Below the pieces are notes generated by a model. That model ran no database searches and was not told where the DNA came from. It worked only from the letters and a program-made list of their open reading frames with translations. Made by a program: the position numbers and the translations under genes. Positions 48,261 to 56,774 of a stretch of 64,000 nt of DNA are shown one piece after another. The number at the start of each line of letters is the position of its first letter. Positions within the stretch are counted from its first letter, which is position 1. Origin of the DNA: Vibrio mimicus CAIM 602 (lineage in GTDB: Bacteria > Pseudomonadota > Gammaproteobacteria > Enterobacterales > Vibrionaceae). The DNA lies in the NCBI RefSeq assembly GCF_000338875.1, contig NZ_AOMO01000044.1, positions 186,001 through 250,000 on the forward strand, in the 5' to 3' direction.

Positions 48261-48782
48261 ATGCCGTTAACCCGATTAACTCTGCAGGATGAAACGGCCT
48301 TTGCCGAGTTCTTCCAAGATTTTCAGCGCAACGATCCGATCAACTGTGATTTTTATCGCCAAGGCGATGAAAACTTTGCCGACTATGTGCAACTACTGGA
48401 TGACACCGCCCATGGTCAGAATCTGCCTTGTGGCTATGTGCCATGCAGCCATCTTTGGTATCACGATGAGCAAGGGAAAATTCTAGGTGCGCTTCGCTTA
48501 CGCCACCACATTGATACGCCATTTCTCACCCAAGAAGCGGGACACATTGGTTACGATGTCACGCCGAGTGCACGTAAAAAAGGGATTGGTACAGAGATGC
48601 TGCGCTTAGGGCTGATTGAAGCCAAGCGCTTGGGATTAAAACGTGTGCTGCTGGTGGCTGATGAAGATAACCGCGGTTCACGCCTTGTTATTGAGCGCAA
48701 TGGCGGAGTGTTGGAAAGCATCATCTCTGGGGATTTTTACCCTAATTTACTGGCGCGTTACTGGATTGATTTAAAAGAATGA
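48261..48782 (+). CDS. GNAT-family N-acetyltransferase
   Basis: 173 residues. Acetyl-CoA-binding segment AGHIGYDVTPSARKKGIGTEMLR (Q/RxxGxG/A variant, RKKGIGT) and the C-terminal VADEDNRGSRLVIERNGG. Starts nine bases after the isochorismatase-like gene with AGGAGA upstream; probably co-transcribed. The substrate is unknown. Confidence 0.88.
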   Translation: MPLTRLTLQDETAFAEFFQDFQRNDPINCDFYRQGDENFADYVQLLDDTAHGQNLPCGYVPCSHLWYHDEQGKILGALRLRHHIDTPFLTQEAGHIGYDVTPSARKKGIGTEMLRLGLIEAKRLGLKRVLLVADEDNRGSRLVIERNGGVLESIISGDFYPNLLARYWIDLKE

Positions 48783-48816
48783 ACGAAGCATTCACAACTC
48801 AATAAGGAGAGACAGG

Positions 48817-49566
48817 ATGCAATTGATCGGCGAGCGAATTTGGATTTTTGATGGTGAGGCAGTGCCATTTTTCAATATGCCGTACACCACACGAATGACC
48901 ATTATTAAGCTGCATGATGGGCGGTTATGGGTACACAGCCCGATTCGACTGACGGAAACTTTAAAAGCGGAAGTCGATTCCTTGGGAGACATCGCTTATC
49001 TGATCGCTCCAAATCATTTGCATCATCTGTTTATCAAAGATTGGCAAGATGCCTTTCCGCAAGCTCAAGCCTTTGGCACACAAGAAGTGGCAAACAAACG
49101 GCCAGATCTTCATTTTGATGGCTTGTTAACTTCGGATTTTGCAGTCCCTTGGGGAGATGAAATCGCTTATCTACTCTTTACGGGTTCGAAAGTCATGCAA
49201 GAGAGCGTTTTCTTTCACCCCCTATCGCACACCTTGATCCTGACCGATCTGATTGAAAACTTTTCACCCTCGGCGATTACGGGTTGGCGACAAAGAATTG
49301 CCCGTTGGGCCGGTGTTATGGCTCCAAACGGACAAACTCCGCTCGATTGGCGACTCACTTTCTATTTCAACAAGGCCGAAGCCAGTCGACATATGTCGAC
49401 CATTCTGAGTTGGGAACCAAAGCAAATTGTTCTAGCGCATGGTGAATGGATAAAAGAGCAAGCCGTAGAGTTTCTGCGCCATTCATTCCGTTGGTTGAAG
49501 TTTGAAAAGCACACTGAACTACAGCAAAACAAGAGAGCAAACAATGAAAATCGCTGTTCTGGATGA
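48817..49566 (+). CDS. DUF4336 protein (metallo-hydrolase-like)
   Basis: 249 residues. Matches DUF4336 in its opening MQLIGERIWIFDGEAVPFFN and in TRMTIIKLHDGRLWVHSPI. Histidines in APNHLHHLFIKDW and a late AHGEWIKE are reminiscent of metallo-beta-lactamase-fold ligands, though the canonical HxHxDH motif is absent. Overlaps the start of the next gene by 23 bases, indicating coupling. Confidence 0.75.
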   Translation: MQLIGERIWIFDGEAVPFFNMPYTTRMTIIKLHDGRLWVHSPIRLTETLKAEVDSLGDIAYLIAPNHLHHLFIKDWQDAFPQAQAFGTQEVANKRPDLHFDGLLTSDFAVPWGDEIAYLLFTGSKVMQESVFFHPLSHTLILTDLIENFSPSAITGWRQRIARWAGVMAPNGQTPLDWRLTFYFNKAEASRHMSTILSWEPKQIVLAHGEWIKEQAVEFLRHSFRWLKFEKHTELQQNKRANNENRCSG

Positions 49567-50500
49567 TTACCAAAATGTGGTTATTGGTCTAAACGCCTTC
49601 CAATACTTACAAGAGCATGACGTTAAGGTATTCAATGACAGCGTGAGCGATGAGGCTGTATTGATTGAGCGACTGAAACCTTTTGAGGCTTTGGTGCTGA
49701 TCCGCGAGCGTACCCAAATCACCGAAAATCTTTTGGCTAATCTGCCGAACCTGAAACTCATCAGTCAGACCGGAAAAGTCAGTAACCATATTGATGTGCC
49801 TCTGTGCGAGCGTTATGGCGTGACTGTGTTAGAAGGCATTGGCTCTCCCGTCGCCCCGGCGGAGCTTTGTTGGGGATTAATCCTTGCGGCTTCTCGCCAT
49901 CTGCCAAGCTATGTACAACAACTGCAAGCGGGTGAGTGGCAACAAAACGGTGGATTAGGATTGGGCAGAACACTTTCTGGCCGTACGCTGGGTATTTGGG
50001 GGCTGGGTAAAATTGGCCAGCGCATTGCTCAATTTGGTCAAGTATTTGGTATGCAAATCTTGGTGTGGGGTAGTGAAGCCTCACGGCAGAAAGCGCTTGA
50101 GTTGGGTTATCAAGCAGCCGCCGATAAAGCTGAGTTTTTTGCTAAAGTCGACGTACTGTCACTGCATTTACGTTTGAATGACTCCACCCGTGGCATTGTG
50201 ACCAAGCAAGATCTGCTCTCCATGAAAACCGACTCGCTGTTTGTGAATACCAGCCGGGCTGAACTGGTGGAGTCGGGCGCGTTGTATCAAGTAATGCAAG
50301 CTAACCCAACGCGCCAAGCCGCGGTCGATGTGTACGAAAGAGAGCCCGCGTTACCTAGCAATGAGCCATTACTCAGCTTGCCAAATGTGCTATGTGCTCC
50401 GCATCTCGGTTATGTCGAGAAAAACAGCTATGAGATCTACTTTCAAGCTGCATTTGAGAATGTTATTGGTTATGCGCAACAAATTGAGTTGCTTAAGTAA
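49544..50500 (+). CDS. D-isomer specific 2-hydroxyacid dehydrogenase
   Basis: 318 residues from the ATG at 49544, preceded by AAGAGAG. NAD-binding motif LGIWGLGKIGQRIAQFGQVF and catalytic residues in FVNTSRAELVESGALYQ and HLGYVEKNSYEIYF. Reduces a 2-oxoacid or oxidises the D-2-hydroxyacid in the cytoplasm. Starts inside the DUF4336 gene. Confidence 0.9.
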   Translation: MKIAVLDDYQNVVIGLNAFQYLQEHDVKVFNDSVSDEAVLIERLKPFEALVLIRERTQITENLLANLPNLKLISQTGKVSNHIDVPLCERYGVTVLEGIGSPVAPAELCWGLILAASRHLPSYVQQLQAGEWQQNGGLGLGRTLSGRTLGIWGLGKIGQRIAQFGQVFGMQILVWGSEASRQKALELGYQAAADKAEFFAKVDVLSLHLRLNDSTRGIVTKQDLLSMKTDSLFVNTSRAELVESGALYQVMQANPTRQAAVDVYEREPALPSNEPLLSLPNVLCAPHLGYVEKNSYEIYFQAAFENVIGYAQQIELLK

Positions 50501-50686
50501 CAATAAGATGCAAGCTCGACTCATATTTGAGTTGTGAATGGTATGTTTGTAATTGATGTCTAATTTGTGCTCATTGATTATGGATATTTCTGATTAGTTC
50601 GATATAAATGACACCCTTAATGTTTTGTTACTTATGGTTTCCGCAGTGGAACGGAAAATTCATTGATAAATGATAAGGGAAAAACA

Positions 50687-51211
50687 ATGAAAAAAATCGT
50701 CTTGGCTATCGCCTCTTCTTTAGCTATTGCAGGTTGTGCAAGTAATGATATTGGCGATGCGGTAAATAATGGTGTTAATGGTGCCATTAGTGGTGTACTC
50801 GGCTCGGTAGGCGTTGGTGATGTGGTAAAAAATGACAAGAGCTTCAAAGTAGAACGTGAAGTTATGTACACCAGTTCGGCTAAAAAAATGAGCCGAGATT
50901 ACGGGACCATCACTATTACTAAGACAGAGAAAAATCCTAAATCGCAAACGGAGCTTGTCCTGCAAAGTTGTACTCATCCACTGATTGGTGCAGTGGAGTG
51001 TAGAGGTTCATTGTTTGAAGTGACCAGTGAAGGATGGTTAGTCGATAAAGCGATTTTCTTCGATGATGGTTCATGGAAGGATATTTCACTCGCAGCGGGT
51101 AAGTATTACTTCAAGATGGAAACCGAAAAAACAGGCCGTGATTATTATGTTGCTGGCGAAGCGGTTATCACTCCATTCGTGACGAACTACGTTAGTTTGA
51201 TCGTTGAATAA
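50687..51211 (+). CDS. Hypothetical lipoprotein
   Basis: 174 residues from the ATG at 50687 (TAAGGG upstream). Lipobox AIAGC at residues 12-16 (KKIVLAIASSLAIAGCASND). A glycine-rich linker is followed by a beta-strand-rich domain with a likely cysteine pair (LQSCTHPLIGAVECRGSLFE). No family recognised. Monocistronic, with its own terminator. Confidence 0.82.
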   Translation: MKKIVLAIASSLAIAGCASNDIGDAVNNGVNGAISGVLGSVGVGDVVKNDKSFKVEREVMYTSSAKKMSRDYGTITITKTEKNPKSQTELVLQSCTHPLIGAVECRGSLFEVTSEGWLVDKAIFFDDGSWKDISLAAGKYYFKMETEKTGRDYYVAGEAVITPFVTNYVSLIVE

Positions 51212-51253
51212 TTCGCCTAGCGAGATTTTCGATACGCTCGTAGTATTCGACTC

Positions 51254-51277
51254 AGCGGTGCCTTAGGTACCGCTTTT
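51254..51277 (+). terminator. Terminator after the lipoprotein gene
   Basis: AGCGGTGCC-TTA-GGTACCGCTTTTT, 40 bases past the stop; the next gene starts 17 bases later. Confidence 0.8.
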
Positions 51278-51293
51278 TGCCAGAAAGGAAGGC

Positions 51294-52337
51294 ATGATGT
51301 TCGAAAGAGCTTCTTTTACACTCTTTATTCAAATCTTGATTATCGCCGCAGTGGCTGCGGGGGCGGGGACGCTACTCTCCATTCCACTTTCTGAAATGTT
51401 TATTGCCGCGGGTTTGATTATTGTGCTGCACAAAAAACGTTTTCTGACCATTCATACACCCAAGTGGCTGCTGCTGTTTGTGCAAATCGTGCTCGGTATT
51501 AGTGTCGGTGCAACCATCAGTTTGACCGAATTAGGCACAACATTAACCGTGCCAGTGATTATTGGCTTGGTGTGCTGTTTAACGCTGCAGATCATCAGCA
51601 GCTATCTATGGCTGACCAAAAGAGAAGGGTGGACGCCGTTTGAATCTCTACTCGGTGCAGTACCGGGCGCGATGGCTGCGATTCTAGTGATTAGCGAATC
51701 GAGCCAGAAACCTTCCACCAAAGTGGTTTATTCCCATTCTGTGCGCTTGATGATCCTCACTTTACTGGCACTGTTGATCTCCAACAGCGCGCCGGATAGC
51801 GCATCCGTAGACGGCAGCTTGACCGTTTATGCTTGGCTTATTTTCTTCACTCTAGCGCTGGTTAGCTTATTACTTGGTAAAGCATCCACTTTACTCGGCA
51901 TTCCCGCACCTTATATGTTGGCGGCGCTACTGGTTACCGCCAGCTTTAACAGCTTCTCCACTGGCATTGAAATGCAATTGCCTAAATGGATGGTGCTATT
52001 CGCCACCGCTTTGCTAGGTATTTTGATTGGTTCACGGATTGCCGATACCACATTGCGTGAAGCCATGGCGTATTCACGCGCTGGTTTCATGGTGACTATG
52101 ATTGGCCTCTTGGTTGCAGTTGGCGTATCTGGCGTCTTTTCCATTCTGCTCGATAAATCATGGGTAGTTCTACTGCTCGCTTGGGTTCCTGGCAGTGTAG
52201 AGGCCATGACCGCCGTGGCCTTACTGCTCGGAATGGAGCCCGCGTTTGTGATGATCAACCACGCTCTGCGTCTATTGTTGCTCTATTCACTTCCCGCCAT
52301 GCTGAAAAAGCAGTTAGAGGAGTTGAGGCGGAGGTGA
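51294..52337 (+). CDS. AbrB-family (COG3180) membrane protein
   Basis: 347 residues, about ten hydrophobic segments in two similar halves: GAGTLLSIPLSEMFIAAGL and IPAPYMLAALLVTASFN, with the loops VPGAMAAILVISE and VPGSVEAMTAVALLL repeating a VPGxxxA motif. Belongs to the AbrB/ammonia monooxygenase-like membrane family, of unproven transport function. Last host gene before the foreign island. Confidence 0.85.
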   Translation: MMFERASFTLFIQILIIAAVAAGAGTLLSIPLSEMFIAAGLIIVLHKKRFLTIHTPKWLLLFVQIVLGISVGATISLTELGTTLTVPVIIGLVCCLTLQIISSYLWLTKREGWTPFESLLGAVPGAMAAILVISESSQKPSTKVVYSHSVRLMILTLLALLISNSAPDSASVDGSLTVYAWLIFFTLALVSLLLGKASTLLGIPAPYMLAALLVTASFNSFSTGIEMQLPKWMVLFATALLGILIGSRIADTTLREAMAYSRAGFMVTMIGLLVAVGVSGVFSILLDKSWVVLLLAWVPGSVEAMTAVALLLGMEPAFVMINHALRLLLLYSLPAMLKKQLEELRRR

Positions 52338-52754
52338 TGGGGGCTTTTGTGGGATAGGAGCTGTTTTACCAAGATGACAAAGGGTAGGTTTGGTCAGCGT
52401 AGAGATTGATACAAGTCCAACCTGACTCATTTCTGCCCCTTTCTTTGTTAACTCATTTACTCAGTGGCGGATCGTGCCACTGAAATCGCAGTACTTTTCC
52501 TTATAGCTGACAGTTGAGGGGCGGTACTCAGAAAATCCCCAAAGTGGCCATAGACGGCGTTCTTAATTGGCAGTTTTCGTCTGAATTGTTATGCAATTTC
52601 GCTGGTTACTAAATCTAGCGACTGGACAATTAACGTCTCAGAAGTCGCCTCTAAAACGTCGATGTCGGATAAGGTGAGACAAGCAAGAATAGATCTTGTC
52701 ACAGTACAAATTGAGATAATTACTTACTTTAGTCATTTAACAAGACAATTTTTC
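52338..52754. other. Non-coding left flank of the island
   Basis: 417 bases between the AbrB-family gene and the phosphoribosyltransferase gene. It becomes AT-rich toward the right. No gene with a ribosome binding site, no tRNA and no insertion-sequence end was seen. A small open frame from 52662 mostly runs antisense to the phosphoribosyltransferase gene and is likely chance. No attL/attR-like repeat shared with the right flank was found by eye. Confidence 0.5.
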
Positions 52755-53318
52755 TTATTTGTATGTACTAAACAATCTGTCGCCAGTATCGGGGCCCTTA
52801 CCATCAGAAATGACCTGAACCTTAGCTCCCTCATACTTGTTGTTTGATATTCGTACAGTATACAAATCGTAGCTTTTAAGTAATTCTGTCGAAGAACTTG
52901 GAATAACCGTTGTAACAAGTTTTACAGGGTTAGTATCTGGGAGTTGTTTCATCAGACCAAAAACGCTTTTCCCTGAATTTATTACTGCATCAACAATGAT
53001 AATTTCTTTGCCTTGAACAAGTTCTAGATCTTCTCTAGAAACCTTATCATCATTAACGAAAATTATTGATACATTGCAGCCAAGCTGTTCAAGCTTGTCT
53101 GCAATGCCGTTACCAAAACACAAACCTGCTCGCATAAGAATCAATACAGCATAGTTCTGCTGTTGATTTGAAGATTTTGCTATTGGCTCTGCAATGATCT
53201 CTCCTAATTGATAATGTGCATTTCTGAGTTTGTAGCCCGTCGACATTGAACTGCTTTTACAAATCTTAATCAGTTGTTCAACACTATGCGTTTGGCAGCT
53301 TTCATTTAATATATACAT
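52755..53318 (-). CDS. Uracil-phosphoribosyltransferase-like PRTase of the island operon
   Basis: 187 residues. Type I PRTase fold resembling Upp. MRAGLCFGNGIADKLEQLG (62-80) matches the Upp MRAGL segment. The PRPP loop IIIVDAVINSGKS (106-118) keeps Asp110 and Gly116 but replaces the usual TGGS tail by NSGKS. The C-terminal GKGPDTGDRLFSTYK (173-187) parallels the uracil-binding GLGDAGDR end of Upp. It would join a base to PRPP, giving a nucleotide, or act in reverse. The changed PRPP loop and short N-terminus (Upp is about 208) mean the base need not be uracil. Starts 13 bases after the kinase-HAD stop; last gene of the operon. AT-rich. Confidence 0.85.
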   Translation of the reverse strand: MYILNESCQTHSVEQLIKICKSSSMSTGYKLRNAHYQLGEIIAEPIAKSSNQQQNYAVLILMRAGLCFGNGIADKLEQLGCNVSIIFVNDDKVSREDLELVQGKEIIIVDAVINSGKSVFGLMKQLPDTNPVKLVTTVIPSSSTELLKSYDLYTVRISNNKYEGAKVQVISDGKGPDTGDRLFSTYK

Positions 53319-53331
53319 GATTATACTTCTT

Positions 53332-54581
53332 CTAGTTCACCGCATTTTCAAGGTTATAAGACACCCCAATGTCAAATATTTGTTTAATATTTGTACACTC
53401 CACTCCAGTTAAATAAGATTCTACAGCTTTGTTTAGTTTTTCGTGAGCAATCAAATACCCTTGATCTGCTGCTTCTAACATTGGAATGTCAATCATAGAA
53501 TCACCAATCGCTACTACGTGTTTACCTTTTTCTCTTAGTAAACTCGCTATTTCTTTCTTGAATAATGGAGTAACAAGGTATTCAAATTCTGATTTACAAG
53601 TGTTACCTAACAACACATCAAAAATTTTATACTTTTCATTAATTAAATTCCAAATATCGAATACACCTGATGTAACACCGATAACAATAGAGTCTTTCTG
53701 ATTCATTAAATAGTCGAATACACTCTGGCTAAGGTTTATATTTTGTACAGTTTGAGTAACTGATTCTCCTATTTTTATAGGATTTTTACTTTTGTATAGA
53801 TTCCAAACTTTAAAAATTGATATGAAGTATACCTATCATTTCTAAATATAGACTTTAACTCTTCTTTCTTTATTTCTAAATACCTACAAAAGTCATAAGT
53901 CCCATCATTAATTGAAACGGTCTTATCACAGTCAACAAGGATAATCTGAGTTGATTTATTTAGCAGCTCTTTATTTTCTTTATAAAAACTAAGAGCGGAG
54001 GTTTGATTACAAAATTTTGATAAATATGAGTCCAACCAAAAAGAAATAAATTTAACACTAGATTCAGTTTCTTCATCTAAGATAACTAGCTCTTTGTTGT
54101 GATTATTGCAGATTTTATCTAACTCGAATTTCTCAAACTTTTTCCAATTTCGTACTTGTTCTACAGTAATATCTAAGTTTCTCTTTTCTCCTGTGCTTTT
54201 TCTTGAAAATTCTACAATCAATTCTGATGGCGTGTCCAAATAGAAAAAGTGGTCGTAAACATTTTCATCCTGTTCAGTAAATACTACCTTATAATAATCA
54301 CCATCTATAAAAGAATAATGGCCATCTACTAACACGAGATCGTATTCTGAATTTTTTTTATTCACAATCTCAGTGAATTTTTCTCGTAAAGTATTTTTGT
54401 TTGATTCATCGAGACTTTTAAAGGTTTTTTGGAACATTTCTTGAGCAAGAGCATTCAATGTCTTTGAACCTTCAATATGAATCGCAGTCAACAGAGTAGT
54501 TTCATGTAAATGGGCTATTACGTTCTTGATTAAATAGTCTTTACCAGCCCTAGATACACCATAGATAGCTAACTTCATCAT
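53332..54581 (-). pseudogene. P-loop kinase-HAD phosphatase fusion, interrupted by a frameshift
   Basis: About 416 residues if joined. The N-terminal half is a small P-loop kinase: Walker A GVSRAGKD (8-15), a strand ending VLVDGHYSF (about 84-91) and a likely lid LVEFSRKSTGEKRNLD, as in nucleotide kinases with GKD loops. The C-terminal half is a HAD phosphatase: motif I VDCDKTVS (Asp217, Asp219), motif II GVTSGVFD, a lysine before motif IV and GDSMIDIPMLEAADQG. The halves are split because the coding strand has five T at 53812-53816; six would read QFFKVWNLYKSKNPIKIGES and join the frames. Start ATGATG overlaps the radical SAM stop (ATGA). Kinase plus phosphatase in one chain recalls polynucleotide kinase-phosphatase, but the HAD part looks SerB-like. 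Confidence 0.8.
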
Positions 54582-55486
54582 TTAACCTCAACATACTTAT
54601 CGTAGTAACATTCACCGTCCTCTAGAGGCTTCATCTTACCCATTTGAAACTCTAAATTTTCCAGAGCCATATCAAATGCACCATAATTATAATCTTCATT
54701 CCCATAGAACCTGCCACACGGATAGATACCACGTTTAGTGACGAAGATATTGGTTCGACCTACTCCACATAGTGTGCCATACATTGTACAGTCATATTTC
54801 TTTTTGTTATTTTCATCGAGTTGGCGCACCTCGAACTGACTACCTTTAAATTCTTCAAGTAATGATTGATATTCGTCTTTTGATACCGTCATAGTTTCAT
54901 CGTGAGAGTCAAAAAGGCGTGAGAACGTTACATCTTTAAAGTTATTTTCTTCAAGATAACGTTTAAGTTTAGTTTTATTTGAGATTGTTCTATTATGTAC
55001 AGTACAGTTTATAGGCGGCTTATGACCAAATTTAGACTCATACCTTTTGATACCTTTAATAACAACGTTATATTTTTCTCGACCTAGGTTATGAAGCTCT
55101 TCATAACCATCTAATGAAAAGCACATCTTTATCGAATCCTTGTGCTCAAAGAAAAAACTCATCATCTTATCAGTTAATATTGTTCCATTTGTTATGGTAT
55201 AAAACGCTAACCGATCAAGATTGTTATTTTTTACATATTCGATAAGACCAACAATCTTTCTATATTGTAATATTGGCTCACCTGAACCGACTATCCCAAC
55301 TTTGAACGTGTTCAGATTGTTAATTACTGCATAGTCATTTAGGTTTTTAGCTATTTTTATTAACTCATCAGTAGTAAATTCCTGTGGAACTCCACTTAAC
55401 TTTCCGTTATCTTCATTATGAAAATGACAGTAAGCACACTTCAAGTTACATTTCTCTCCTAGTGAAATACAAGCTCGATCAATCAC
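54578..55486 (-). CDS. Radical SAM protein with a half-SPASM (twitch-like) C-terminus
   Basis: 302 residues from a GTG start overlapping the upstream stop by four bases (GTGA). The [4Fe-4S]-SAM motif CxxxCxxC is at Cys13, Cys17 and Cys20 (EKCNLKCAYC), the SAM-binding GSGEP at 67-71. The C-terminus has C-x12-G-x3-C spacing (Cys240, Gly253, Cys257: LCGVG through YPCGRF), plus Cys233 and Cys293, and then ends where a full SPASM domain would continue. Such one-cluster twitch domains occur in BtrN-type enzymes on small molecules; SPASM relatives modify peptides. No precursor peptide is obvious. Not viperin: its characteristic flanking residues are not recognisable. Function unknown. Confidence 0.88.
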   Translation of the reverse strand: MIDRACISLGEKCNLKCAYCHFHNEDNGKLSGVPQEFTTDELIKIAKNLNDYAVINNLNTFKVGIVGSGEPILQYRKIVGLIEYVKNNNLDRLAFYTITNGTILTDKMMSFFFEHKDSIKMCFSLDGYEELHNLGREKYNVVIKGIKRYESKFGHKPPINCTVHNRTISNKTKLKRYLEENNFKDVTFSRLFDSHDETMTVSKDEYQSLLEEFKGSQFEVRQLDENNKKKYDCTMYGTLCGVGRTNIFVTKRGIYPCGRFYGNEDYNYGAFDMALENLEFQMGKMKPLEDGECYYDKYVEVK

Positions 55487-56712
55487 TTTAACTTTTCCTT
55501 GAATAATTCAAATATCGCACTACTTTTTGGATTGTTAGCGTCTAAATAGTCAATTGCAGTTTTGTTATCTCTACATCTAATCATTAAGTCGGTTCTGTTA
55601 ATTAGCTTTTCCACCATTTTAAAATCGTGCTTAATGCAAGCCTTCATTAAAGGAGTGTAACCGTTATTATCTTGTTGGTTCGTACAAGAGTCGTGAGATA
55701 AAAAGTAATCTGCTGCTTGTAGAAAGCCGCTCCATGCAGCAATCATTAATGGTGTATTACCTGCATTTTTCCCTCCACTCCCGTAGTCAAAATCCGCTCC
55801 GTTTTCAACCAATAGCTTTATCACTTCAATTTTTTTTATCTGTGTGGCGTGGTGGATAGCTGAGAATCGGTACTTGTGCTTGTCCCTAACATCAAGATTA
55901 ATTTCTTTTAGTGTAAGAAGGTATTTAATCATTGGGAGATCACGATTTCGTACAGCAGAAATTAGTGGTGTTAAGCCACTATCAGGACTATGAAAATTAA
56001 CATCAACTCCTTGCATATCGAAATCCATAATTTGTTGAAGTTTCTTTCCTTTCACTAAAGAGCCGAACTCAATAGAGCGTACAACATCATAATCGTTGTC
56101 TCTGGTGTGGAACTTCTCTATGTACATATTGGGGGTAATTGCTGCTAGATTTCTTGGTTCTCTAGTCAAGAACTGAAAATAGATATCATCACTTAACAAA
56201 TACACATCATCGTAAGGGCAGGCTTTAGATCTCTTGATTGCTACATCTGCGATCTTCTCATCATTGTTTCCATCGGTTTTGATGGTTTTTTCAATACGAA
56301 AATTGGCTTTCTTCTCAGTAATAGATTTCATTACCAACCAAGCTTTTTGTTTTGTAGAAGGGTTGCCCCTATCTTTCAAATTGTTCAATTCTGAGATGAC
56401 TACTTCTGGTATCACTACTTCCTCGAAGAACTCTTCAAGTTCGTCAATGATCGAGGGTCTTTTGATCAATGCAGAAGTATCTACAACGATAACCTTCTTC
56501 TTGATTGAAGTGTTGCCGACTAACTCATCAGTTGAAGTTTTGAATATTTTCGATAGTTTGAGCAACTGGGACGAAGATGGCTCATTTTTCCCGTTTTCCC
56601 AATTTGATATCACAGGTCTAGCAACGTTAAGTTGTTCTGCAAGTTCTTTTTGAGACAGCTTTTGTTCATCTCTAAATGTTTTGATGTTCTTTCCTATTAG
56701 TTCTGTCAGCAT
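55483..56712 (-). CDS. XRE helix-turn-helix/PIN nuclease/ankyrin-repeat protein
   Basis: 409 residues, first gene of the island operon. Residues 6-65 form an XRE-type helix-turn-helix (KTFRDEQKLSQKELAEQLNV, ARPVISNWENGKNEPSSS). Residues 72-200 form a PIN domain with all four acidic positions: Asp78 (VIVVDTSALI), Glu108 (VVISELNNL), Asp156 (KIADVAIKRS) and Asp175/176 (LLSDDIYF). From about 240 to 395 there are four or five ankyrin repeats (GLTPLISAVRNRDLPMIKYL, GNTPLMIAAWSGFLQAADYF, GYTPLMKACIKHDFKMVEKL). PIN domains cleave RNA; ankyrin repeats bind protein. It may be both autoregulator and effector. The ATG at 56712 has AGGATGAG upstream. Confidence 0.9.
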   Translation of the reverse strand: MLTELIGKNIKTFRDEQKLSQKELAEQLNVARPVISNWENGKNEPSSSQLLKLSKIFKTSTDELVGNTSIKKKVIVVDTSALIKRPSIIDELEEFFEEVVIPEVVISELNNLKDRGNPSTKQKAWLVMKSITEKKANFRIEKTIKTDGNNDEKIADVAIKRSKACPYDDVYLLSDDIYFQFLTREPRNLAAITPNMYIEKFHTRDNDYDVVRSIEFGSLVKGKKLQQIMDFDMQGVDVNFHSPDSGLTPLISAVRNRDLPMIKYLLTLKEINLDVRDKHKYRFSAIHHATQIKKIEVIKLLVENGADFDYGSGGKNAGNTPLMIAAWSGFLQAADYFLSHDSCTNQQDNNGYTPLMKACIKHDFKMVEKLINRTDLMIRCRDNKTAIDYLDANNPKSSAIFELFKEKLK

Positions 56713-56774
56713 AATTTACATTCTCATCCTTTTACTATGCAATCAGCGCCTTATGTGTATTGAAACATAACGGA

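Noticed and set aside
52662-52847. Small plus-strand gene at the left flank of the island
   Set aside because: It overlaps the end of the phosphoribosyltransferase gene antisense, lacks a convincing ribosome binding site and shows no family.
53332-54581. T4-type polynucleotide kinase-phosphatase
   Set aside because: The domain order is similar, but the HAD half has a SerB-like layout and the kinase loop is GKD; RNA end repair is possible but not supported.
54578-55486. Prokaryotic viperin
   Set aside because: Only the general CxxxCxxC motif is shared; the C-terminal Cys-Gly-Cys half-SPASM pattern does not belong to viperins.
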